64,000 nucleotides of DNA. Origin: Manduca sexta (Eukaryota; Arthropoda; Insecta; Lepidoptera; Sphingidae). Shown here one piece after another: positions 10,636-20,699 of the stretch; position 1 is the first letter of the stretch, and every line of letters starts with the position of its first letter. The notes beneath the pieces are model-generated. The model was not told the origin of the DNA, ran no database searches, and saw only the letters and a program-made list of their open reading frames with translations. Made by a program: the position numbers and the translations under genes. The stretch covers positions 16,210,020-16,274,019 of the forward strand of contig NC_051138.1 in NCBI RefSeq assembly GCF_014839805.1, in the 5' to 3' direction.

Positions 10636-13600
10636 ATTTGGTTCAAAGACGTTACGTCCCGCACTCGCAATGTATTATTTAAAGGATTTTAACAAGCGAT
10701 GTCGGATTCATAATGGCGTTTTTATTATGCAGGGCAATGACGTTTTACAAATAGACTAACAAAATGGCACATAAAAACGGCGCACTATTTGCTATAGTCA
10801 CGTACTTGTACATATAATTACAAATTGGCTCGAAGAAGAAATAAAAAGATGCAGCATATATTAGCTAGAAAAGGATATACCTATATACATCGACAGTTAC
10901 GTAACAACGTTAGTGCCGCACGCTCATTAGCTGTTAAGTCGGGCAATTACCTTACTTTCGTCTTGCCAGTATTGAGCTCGGACAACGTATCTATGTAATA
11001 AAAACATCTTAGATGCAGGGTACATAATATGATTTCCTCCAAAAACATTCGTTTTGCAAACTGGTTACAAACTTTTTGAATTCCTAACATACAATCTAAA
11101 GTTATCAATATAAGATCTGATAACAATTATCAGTGACCTGATCTACTACAGATAGAATTATTGTGAACTGCTCTCTTGAGAGTAAAAATGAATCCTAGAA
11201 CTATAGATAACGTATATCGATATCATGTACTCTAACAAACTGACAACTCACCATTATGATACATTGTGTATACTTTGTATTTAATACGGGCAAACAAAAA
11301 GAAAGAGTTTCGCAAACTGACAATTGTTACCAGTTAGGTTTCCAATCGACAATAAACTCATTGTTCTTAGAAACTTGGTTGCTAATTGCTCTACCCTCAA
11401 TAATACTGATTGTCATTTATAATTATTGCTTTGAACTCGTAAGATCTTATCCAGTTACAATGTAATATACTTGCCTTAATTATCGCGTTAGGTGATGCGC
11501 AGACGGAATTTTTATTGACAAACTTGACGAGACCTTACTACTTTGAAATTAAGGGCTACTTCAGCAAGTGTTGATGCCTCCATGGTACTTTATTGGTTTA
11601 GTTTTAATATACTGTATACGTTGACATCGTGATCGATTCTTACAACTGGTAAACATATTTTGGAGCATTTCTTTACTCAGAAAACACGTGACATACTTTA
11701 GATTTATGCCCAGTATTAAGCTTGGAATAAAGCTAAAAAAGCTTTTAAATTTATAAATGTTTCATTATATAACATCTTTCAAAGATATTATATTTTTTTA
11801 TTTATTTATGAGTAGAGATAGTTTATTTATTTATGAGCAAATCATTTAACTAAACAGACACATCCATTAATAACACCACTACGAAATTTTAACTATAAAC
11901 CGTTCATGCCAGCATTGCCTTTACATTAACAGTCTGCGTTTCCCGTTAAGCTTTCAATACGAAAGCAGTGCCAAGGTCGGTCGGTCGCGGCGTCGCTTCC
12001 GGGCCCCGTGCGTGTATCGCGCTTTGCTATATGCACTAGATTTAGTCATACCTGACGTGACTAGGATGTAAGATTGAAGGTCCTTTAAATTGAGAAATGG
12101 ATCATTTATTTTTAAATGTTTCGAGATAGGTCTTTATTAATCAAAATCAATCGTGTAAACGACTGATAATATTGGATTATAATGTGATGTCTACAGAGTA
12201 ATGTATAACTAGTGTGATGATTTAAAAAAAACACAAAAATCTCACTGAGTAAAATAATAAAATACTTTCATCATGTAGGCATATGAAAGGCTCTTATGAC
12301 CTGTCAATACATGAATGTTAAAAATTTTCATTAAAATAATTTAGATTGAATATTTTGAGAAATATTACCACAGGCTTGCAAGTATAGAATATAATGACAG
12401 CAGGAACGAGATTAGGGCTATGGACGGAGAAATTGAGCTAATATTATAAAGAATAAAAGTTAGCTAGTTTTGATTAACTAATAAGCATATATAACTTATA
12501 TTTTCGCATTATTTTCAATTTAGATTATATATTTTTAATATTTAAAAATGCATACAAAAATTTTCCAATGAAATTTGATGGCTATCTTATTTCAGACGAG
12601 AAGAAACGATTTAAGGCAAGCGCTTAAGCTTCGCATAGAAACCGAGTTAATAAAAGACTTTAAAGCTACTGTTTGCGGACAATCGTGACTTATATTTAAA
12701 ATCCAGAAGAGGTCTTTGGGAGACAAAGCGTTGTATGACTAAGTTAATTTAGAAAATTAAGAAATACTGTGTGACATTCTGATGTTGCTTAGTCCGGCCT
12801 TGTGTACCAAATTGACTACAGGACATACTTTCACAGTACAGAACAAAAGAAGCTAGTCAGCATACATTAATTTCAGTTTCAAAAGGTCATGACTCTTGAA
12901 CCCCACCTTCTCTTAGCCCTGAAACGTATCAGTTCAGGTTAAGGGCGAGCGCACACTACAATTTATCTCTAATATATACTTTTGATTTTATACGTTGTAA
13001 TTGCAGAAAGTTGGAAAAGCTAATAAAAATATAAGGGAATTTGCAGAGTGGAAGTAAAGATGTAGTATATCTCTATAGCTATCTGAAGAAGTGTATACTT
13101 ACTTATAAAGATAAAGATTAAGAAGTTAGATGGCTACCTGTAGTTTTAAAACTTATCAACCCAGTCAATCAATTTATCTGATTAGAGAAAAATACGAGTC
13201 AGAAAAAATATCAACTTCCATAACCTAGAGTGAGACAAAAGAATTAAGGGGGTCATACCTTACTAAATTTTACGTGTAAAATATCGCGCAGGAAATGAGC
13301 GCGTGCGCTGGTCTTTACGATGTAGTGTTCAGCAGAGATAGGTGGTCTGAATCGGCCTTTGTCTAAGAATGTAGCCGCGCCGAGGCTGACGGCTTTTGCT
13401 GATTTCTACCGACACATTTTAAACACAATTACGAGTATTTTTATGCACCCATATTGATTGATTCTTAGATAAATGTCTATACTTAAGGAGTTGATAAGAT
13501 ATTTTAATTGAATAAATAAGTCAAGATAAATTGTAAGGTGTTGTGACAATTCTATGACTGATATTAAATTTAATCTAATTATTTTTTTTTGCATTTTATT

Positions 13601-13859
13601 AACCAGTATTACAAATTATTTATATTATATTGAAAATTTTCAATTCGAGAATTAGAAAACAAGAGGAAACAAAAGGTGTGAATACCTAATTTAATTGTTT
13701 GTTCACCTAATTTCCATTTACTTAATATTTATAAATCATACCATTGCATTATTTCCTGTGTATGGGCTCATCGTCTTCCTCGTAACTTATAGCTGTCCAA
13801 GATACAAGCGCAATTTAGTTTGAGTGCAACTATTGTATACGCATTAGTTAATCGTATCG
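10636..13859. other. Gene-free AT-rich stretch
   Basis: No exon, RNA gene or recognisable repeat over 3.2 kb. Two CpG-containing islets stand out, at 11940-12060 (gtcggtcggtcgcggcgtcg) and 13285-13400 (gcgcgtgcgctgg), which could be promoter or enhancer DNA. No TATA box plus start codon linking them to a gene was found. Confidence 0.5.
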
Positions 13860-14133
13860 TATCGTATCAGCCTATAATGTCCCAATGTTGGGCAAAGGCC
13901 TCCCCAAGATCCTTCCATGAATCACGATCCTGCGCTATAGTGAACCAGTTATTTTTAAATGAATCCAGTTCGTCCCGCCATCTCTTCTTTGGTCTGCCGC
14001 CTACGAGCAGTGTCAGGGCTCCATAAGGTAGCAATCTTGGCCCAAAATTCGTCAGGCATACGACGTACGTGACCAGCCCAGTTCCATTTAAGTTTAGCGG
14101 CTTTCTGTGCTACATCGGCTATTTGAGTTAGTT
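13860..14133 (-). pseudogene. Decayed RTE-like non-LTR retrotransposon, C-terminal end
   Basis: Read on the - strand this encodes KLKWNWAGHVRRMP, then, after a one-base frameshift near 14000, GRPKKRWRDELDSF and WKDLGEAFAQHWDIIG before a stop. This pattern (WAGH.RR, GRP..RW.D, LGEA...QW) is the C-terminus of reverse transcriptases of the RTE/endonuclease-RT type. The right part continues only briefly, so this is a truncated dead copy. The frameshift and lack of upstream RT motifs rule out function. Confidence 0.75.
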
Positions 14134-14555
14134 AATATTTAACAAAAATGTAATAAAAACAATCAGCACAAATGCATGTACTAACATCTACGAGTATATA
14201 TAGTATTAAAGTTCTTCAAATAAATATATCGTCATACTATAAGATCAATTTGAAATGTACGATTTCAATATATAACCTCAAGACGCTATTACCAAGTTTA
14301 TGATTTCTAAGAACATGAAACAAGTTTGTCATTGAAGTAAACTTGCCCCGGGTCTTTGATATTAACATTAATTGCGAATAACTCAGTGCGGTTGGCTCGT
14401 GACTTGATGTTACTATCCTAAAGATTTGCGATTTATAAGAATTATTGGAAAGGATGTTTTTATGGACTCTCAGTTGGAAGGAATATAAAAGATTTTAGGT
14501 AATTTTCACATTAGTCCAGCAGAGACCATGTGAGGTTTTGTTTTATTTATTCCTT

Positions 14556-14655
14556 TGAATAACGAGGCGAGCTTGCCGTTAGTGATGGTAACCGATATGA
14601 CGCCCATAAACAGTAGAAACACCATCCAACTCCTTGAATTACAAGCCTATTGAAC
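14556..14655 (+). mobile_element. SINE3 body fragment
   Basis: Matches the 3' body of the element at 59262-59768: gcgagcttgcc, gatatgacgcccataaacag, caccatccaactccttgaatt. It is broken off where the R3 element begins. Confidence 0.55.
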
Positions 14656-14659
14656 GGAC

Positions 14660-14885
14660 TATTGAAGCCCGGTGGCCCCGTATGCGTCGAAGGTCACCGC
14701 GGATTTTGTTTGGTGTGCCGGAGTGGGATATACAGGGGTTAGGGATTCGGGCCAATGCTCGCTCGGATGATGTTATACTCCCGAGTGTTGACATTGGGCC
14801 GTAAGACTAAAAACCAACATAACCGACCCATTCACCCCAAGTGACGGTAGCGATAACGCGTTTGTTGCCCTCCAAAAAAGGCGAG
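14660..14885 (+). repeat. R3 repeat copy 1
   Basis: About 220 bp shared with 25210-25425: ggtcaccgcggattttg, ttggtgtgccgg, atacaggg.ttaggga, gctcgctcggatgat, tatactcccgag, gggccgtaagac, ggtagcgataa.gcgttt. No coding. Class unknown. Confidence 0.7.
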
Positions 14886-15171
14886 TAGATTGTGCGTCTA
14901 GTTATTCAGTATATTAAATAAGAGATTTGATATATTCCGACTAAGCAACCTAGTCAAGCGACTTATGAAAAGATAAGTGAAAGGGGTCAAGTTCTACCAA
15001 ACCTACTATCTTGACCTTTAACACCTTCCTAATACGGTATATTCTAAATTAAGGTTGCACGTTTTATGCATATTAATTAATGTTTATTTTCTTCCATAAC
15101 AGTAAGTAATTCGGTGACTTTTTGTACTCTAGCTAAATGGTAAATTTATGATATTATTTTCTGTGACTGCT

Positions 15172-15435
15172 TAGGGGGCCTAGTTGTATTACGGTCCGAC
15201 TTCAAATTTATTATTAGGGTTCGATTCCCAGGTCGGGAAAAATGTTATTGGGTTTTCCTACTTAGTATCAGCCCGGAGTCTGAAATTTGTACCCGATGTA
15301 GCGACAGGATAGTTCCTTATTACATCATGGGATGGTAAACATACGGCTGAAAGTCGGTGCACTGATTACGCCTCTGCTTAATCGTTCGGGGATAAAAGGT
15401 GTGTGTGTGCTCGCATCATACGAACATTTGTATCG
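15172..15435 (+). mobile_element. Degenerate SINE2 copy
   Basis: Contains ggttcgattcccaggtcggg, attgggttttcctacttag, tcagcccggagtctgaaatttgta, catgggatgg and cgttcggggataaa in SINE2 order, with many substitutions. Confidence 0.65.
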
Positions 15436-15750
15436 CTACGGAGATGGAACCCGCTACCTCTCGTTCAACAGCTCACTTATCGCTATGCTACATACTGTTT
15501 ACGAATAGTCGCGACGCTTGTCATTATGAAGAGCTTATTCGTCTCGTGATTTACTAAATTTGAAATAAGACAGATATTGACATTCCTATCATCAGTCTGA
15601 TGCCACGCATCAGGTGAGTATGTCCCTCACCAACTCGAGACAGTGCTCCAAAGAGCTGATCAAGCAAAATAAGCCTTAAATAGAGGATCTACTGATGATA
15701 ACATAATGCTCTTGCTACCCCGTCATGAATATATATGTAAGCACACAGAA

Positions 15751-16225
15751 TGACTGCCTCAGTGGCATAGTTCTACTTGTGTACGGCAGTGCTCTGAGGT
15801 CCTGGGTTCGAATCCCAGGTCGGACAAAATGTTTGGGTTTTTCTGCTCAGTATCAACCCGGAGTGGAATCTGTGCCTGATATGGCAATAGGCTCGCCCCC
15901 TATCAAATCATGGGTCCGAACACATTTGACGAAAAGTGTGTGCCCTGGTTGCACCTCTGCATACCCCTTCAGTCTTCATTTAACGGTGAAGGAAAACATC
16001 GTGAGGAAACCTGCACATCTGAGAAGTTCTCTATAGGAATTTCGAAAGTGTGTGAAGTCTACCAGTCCGCACTAGGCCAGCGAGGTGGACTAAGGCCTAA
16101 TCCCTCTCAGTAGTAGAGAGGCCCGTGCTCAGCAGTGGGCAAGTAGATAATACAGGGCTGATATTATTATTATATTATTATACCCCTTCAGAGATAAATG
16201 CGTGATGTGTGTATGCACAAACAGA
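15751..16225 (+). mobile_element. SINE2 split by a nested SINE1
   Basis: SINE2 head and body occupy 15751-15972 (gactgcctcagtggcatagtt, B box gggttcgaatcccagg), and its last part resumes at 16192 (agataaatgcgtgatgtgtg). Between them lies a SINE1 insertion flanked by identical 12-bp copies of ataccccttcag (15961-15972 and 16180-16191). This shows SINE2 was already present when SINE1 jumped. Confidence 0.85.
15973..16179 (+). mobile_element. 5'-truncated SINE1 nested in SINE2
   Basis: Starts near aacggtgaaggaaaacatcg and ends acagggctgatattattatt. The tRNA-like head is absent, as in incomplete reverse transcription. The flanking 12-bp duplication is perfect. Confidence 0.85.
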
Positions 16226-16969
16226 CAGTCGAGTAACTTGCTCGCTCCGTCAGTTGTATAATAATATTCAAGGAGTGGGCCAGTAACGTGTCTGCCAAGT
16301 ATTCGGCACAAACGAGGCTAATGCTTTTGTAATCTGACACATGAGCATTCATCATTCATGCTCGTCAGCACGTGTAGACCCACAGCCTTCGTGCTCGAAA
16401 TCTTCTTTATTGTTTATAAAACAAATATAACGTAAGAATTAAATACGTAGAGCAAGTTAATTATTAAGAATCAGGTGCGGGAGTAAGACTTATACCTGCA
16501 AGAATCATATTAATGACAATGTATATTAAACATAAAAATGTTGTTATAAATTATATTTTCACACAAATAACATTTTAAGATGATCACATGAATATTTATT
16601 TAGCGGTACTTTCTTGGCTTACTCTTATAATACATGGCAGCTCGTTGATGTCTAATTTACGGGGAGCAAGTATTATTATGATATCTATAATTCGCATTTA
16701 AGAAATAAGTAATGTAAATCAAAATTACATATTTCTTAGTGAAATGTTCATGATTCTGCCCTACAAGGTTTATCTGATCATATATGCCCTATAAAATATA
16801 AGTTCCAATGTATTAGGTAACACTGTGAATTTTCTTATACATTTTGGGCGGAAATGGACTATCTAGCAGTTCACTATAAGAGCGTGGTGAGCCGTCCTAC
16901 ATAGACCAGTGTCGGGATTGGAACAACAGTCTATAATACTATTGGGCTGATATTAAGTATATCAAAAGA

Positions 16970-17291
16970 AGCTTTGATAGCTTAGTTACTGTATAAACGG
17001 ACTGCCAAGACGCAATATCCGCAGGTTCAAATCCCAAGGGCACACACCTCTGACTTTTCTAAAATCATGTGTGTATTCTTGTGAATTATCGGTCGCTTAA
17101 AGCGACGAAACCGTGAAGGAAAACATCGTGAGGAAACCTGTACATTTGAGAAGTTCTATATAGGAAACCGGAAGGTATATGAAGTCTACCAATCCGCACT
17201 AGGCCAGCGTGGTGGACTAAGGCCTAATCCTCTCAGTAGTAGAGGAGGTCCGTACCCATCAGTGGGACAGTATTTAATTCAGGGCTGATAT
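16970..17291 (+). mobile_element. SINE1 with target-site duplication
   Basis: Head divergent (tttgatagcttagtt), B box ggttcaaatccc, typical body and 3' end gggctgata. Flanked by 12-bp repeats tatatcaaaaga at 16958-16969 and 17292-17303. A more decayed SINE1-like 3' end (attgggctgatatta) sits just upstream at 16941-16955. Confidence 0.85.
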
Positions 17292-17303
17292 TATATCAAA
17301 AGA

Positions 17304-18438
17304 CTTGGTTTATGTTTCTTTACTGTATAAAGCTGTATAATTGTATACGTGATCAATAAACAAATTTTATGTAACAAAAGGACACTATGCAAAACATGAA
17401 GACTCCTGGTCTATGTCTGGACATGTTAATGTTACGCGCGGTGTCAGCCGTGTGATAAAATATCGTCGTAATCTGCTCTGTACCTCTTTAGAACAAGTTT
17501 AACTTTGTCCCTAACCGTCTGTTAACATTAGGATTGTAAGAAGCGTACTAATTTATAAATAGTTGTGTTTTATGTACAATAACTTGTATCTTTACTTGAG
17601 TCTCGTCATATACAAGACGAATACAGTGACGCTGTCAACTATGATCAAAACATAAATGGTTTTCAAAATAAAATAAATCCTTCCTGATCTAATTTTGGCG
17701 ACGGCGGCCAGTCTCAACGGAGATCTGCTAGGTACGCAGGAGATATTATAGTGCTTGTATGCGTAATACTCTGGTGCACTCTCTGTTCCGTCACTCTTAT
17801 AGTGCGGTGAGACGGCAATCTGATATGACCGGAGAGAGATCAGGTGCAAGACCAACGGCTATTTTATGTACATTCCGAGGGACTAGGGTTTCACATAATC
17901 AACGTCCTGACTCCTAGTTGTTACTGAGTAATTATCGAAAAACACAGTCACAATGTTTTTGATCTTAGCCGAGACTCAAACCCGGGAAGTCAAAGCAGTC
18001 GTCGTTCCGCTTACGCAATACAACTACGACACGAAGGCAGTTAAATGTTCTAGGTAACACTAATAGGGAGTGGAAATATACTATGGTAACTAGAAATCGG
18101 CACTATTCAAGAAGATTGTATGCTGTGAACATTACGAATGCGGTGAAAAATATGTTAATATAAAATGTCAAAAAAGAATAAAAAAATACTTTTTCATAAA
18201 ATTTCTTAATATCTACGAAAATGAAGCCGCAAGACATATCTATAAAAAAAAATAGTCGTTAAAATAATACGTAATGTGATATTTTATATTATGCCACTGT
18301 GGGTACAAAATAGATTCCAAACTTAATATTTTACAATTTCAAAGTAGCTATATAATACTAAAAGCCTGATATTAACTGTAATATTATCTTCATACTGATC
18401 GTTAAGCGGTTAAGTGAGATCCCGTCATAGGCTCCGAT
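17304..18438. other. Gene-free stretch before the gap
   Basis: AT-rich, no exon or repeat that I can name. A candidate start plus donor (atg|gtaact) at 18083-18091 is too weak to call as gene B's first exon. Confidence 0.4.
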
Positions 18439-18938
18439 NNNNNNNNNNNNNNNNNNNNNNNNNNNNNNNNNNNNNNNNNNNNNNNNNNNNNNNNNNNNNN
18501 NNNNNNNNNNNNNNNNNNNNNNNNNNNNNNNNNNNNNNNNNNNNNNNNNNNNNNNNNNNNNNNNNNNNNNNNNNNNNNNNNNNNNNNNNNNNNNNNNNNN
18601 NNNNNNNNNNNNNNNNNNNNNNNNNNNNNNNNNNNNNNNNNNNNNNNNNNNNNNNNNNNNNNNNNNNNNNNNNNNNNNNNNNNNNNNNNNNNNNNNNNNN
18701 NNNNNNNNNNNNNNNNNNNNNNNNNNNNNNNNNNNNNNNNNNNNNNNNNNNNNNNNNNNNNNNNNNNNNNNNNNNNNNNNNNNNNNNNNNNNNNNNNNNN
18801 NNNNNNNNNNNNNNNNNNNNNNNNNNNNNNNNNNNNNNNNNNNNNNNNNNNNNNNNNNNNNNNNNNNNNNNNNNNNNNNNNNNNNNNNNNNNNNNNNNNN
18901 NNNNNNNNNNNNNNNNNNNNNNNNNNNNNNNNNNNNNN
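18439..18938. other. Assembly gap (500 N)
   Basis: Exactly 500 unknown bases, the usual placeholder for a scaffold gap of unknown length. Reading frames across it are artefacts. Part of gene B's 5' end could be hidden here. Confidence 0.99.
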
Positions 18939-19195
18939 AAAAAACATTTTTCAATTTCCAAAATACAATAAAAAGCTCATTAAATGAAGTATTTATTTCA
19001 TTGCTTTATTTATTTTATTGTAACATGTAAAAATTGATAATTGATTCGAAGTGGCGTATACCAGCCGGCCAGTCAAAACTTCAAAGTCCTTTAACTCGCT
19101 TACCAGGCTTTATACTTTAATAATATTTTGTATCTGGATCGAGGACATATACAGGTATAACATAATGAAATATTACGAAAATCTGAGAGACTTTT

Positions 19196-19413
19196 TTCGT
19201 GCCCGCTTCACGTGGAATGCCCCATTAGTCTGCCGCTCCGTGTTTTTGAAAAAAAAAACAATATTCCGAAATAAATATTTTACCGGGATAAAAAAGTAGC
19301 GTCTAGCACTCAGAAGTAATGTAACATTCTATTAGTGAAAATTGACAATCGGTTTAATAATCGGTTTAGTAGAAACAAACAAAATTTTCAGCTTAATAAT
19401 ATTAGTATAGATG
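19196..19413 (-). mobile_element. Helitron-like element, 5' part
   Basis: On the - strand it starts catctatactaatattatt, includes aaaccgattattaaaccgatt, gagtgctagacgctactttt and ttatcccgg, and ends in a cgtgaagcgggcacg hairpin-like region. It lacks a clean CTAG end. Confidence 0.4.
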
Positions 19414-20007
19414 AATCGGAAAAAAAATATGATTTGTTAAAATATTGAATTACGCATTTTTATTCGAGTGTTATCGTATTTCAACGTAGAAAGTATAGTT
19501 GTGGTGCGTGCCGTTATTCTAAAATAAATTTCTCTGCAATAAAATCTTGTTGCTGTTTGCAATATGGTTACGCACTTCCGCGTAGACTTATTAGTTGGCC
19601 ACCTTATAGCATTTGACTACGTCCGCCGCCACGACAAACAGTATTGAACCGATGTTAATACGATGTGTCGGCGATATTGTGTCGGACCGATTTTTATGCC
19701 CAGTTCAGTCTAATTTTACCCGTACACACACACCGACAATCTTGGATGTATTGCTTACATTCCGATCGGAAATAATATAATCCTTTCGGCTAGATGACAC
19801 CACAATGCGCCTGCTAATAATAACTTATTTGCAAAATAAATTGATTGATTAACCATACTCGGGTGACAAAGTGCAACGGACACGGAACCATAGTGATAGA
19901 AATTAGTTCTTAAAACAACATCATCTCGGTGACGGCCGTAAACGAAACAGCGTCTTGAAACTGACTTGGAAGTATTGAATACTAAGCTGTGCTAGATTTT
20001 TTGTACA

Positions 20008-20235
20008 CACACGACAGAGTGACTCCACTACACCTGACTGTAAGTGGTGAGGGGTTTAATAGAATGCCGACTGACGAAAGATTACCCCTCGTTAGTGGTC
20101 AGAGTTGTGTTGGCCTGTTGGAACCGGATATATAGGCTGATCCCGGAACGCGACACACGTGGCCTATGGCGGGTTTTAACACCTTGTATACGGTGGTCGC
20201 TATCCGGGCGGATATCAAATATTCTACCGCCAGCA
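20008..20235 (+). repeat. R4 repeat copy
   Basis: Near full length in + orientation: gagtgactcca, gtaagtggtg, gactgacgaaagattacccc, gttggaaccggata, ctgatcccggaacgcgacac, ggcgggttttaacacc, tatacggtggtcgctatccg, ggcggatat. It lies about 460 bases upstream of gene B exon 2. Confidence 0.8.
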
Positions 20236-20699
20236 ATCTAGCAGTCAGAGGTGTTTCCAGAACCCAATCGTCTGTTATGCAGCATTATGAGCCTGTGTAA
20301 ACGTTTCGGCTATAGTCCAACGCATTAAACGTGTATCTCTCAACAATAGGCCCTCTACATTTAGCTAGAAACAGCGCTGTAGTGAACACTTTTTGCAACA
20401 CGCATGACCTTGATATTTAGAGGTCATCTAAATGGAGCATGACATTAAATTTACTTAACAATGTGTTATTTTTAGTTTTGCACGCGTTTTGAGATGGAGT
20501 CGGTTTTTGATACATTTCAGGTTGTTGGATTTAAAGAGGTTTTAGTATTAAACACTTGCAGGACTGGTAGTCGCATTGGTGTAGAATTATTAAAATATCC
20601 CCGCTAGTGTGAACGCATCTGAAAGTTTGTGTGCAATATATTGCTGCGAGAATTTGCAAATCTAAACTTAGCTTTAATGCACTTCTCTTACGTTGGCAG

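Noticed and set aside
10416..10670. CRISPR-like array
   Set aside because: Units are contiguous with no spacers, in an insect genome; it is a minisatellite.
10379..10759. 126-codon frame rich in WWSKLWWLK, and other repeat-encoded frames
   Set aside because: Produced by the 15-bp minisatellite, which is open in two + frames and one - frame; no independent coding evidence.
18358..18971. Long open frames across the N run
   Set aside because: They consist almost entirely of unknown bases; artefact of the gap.
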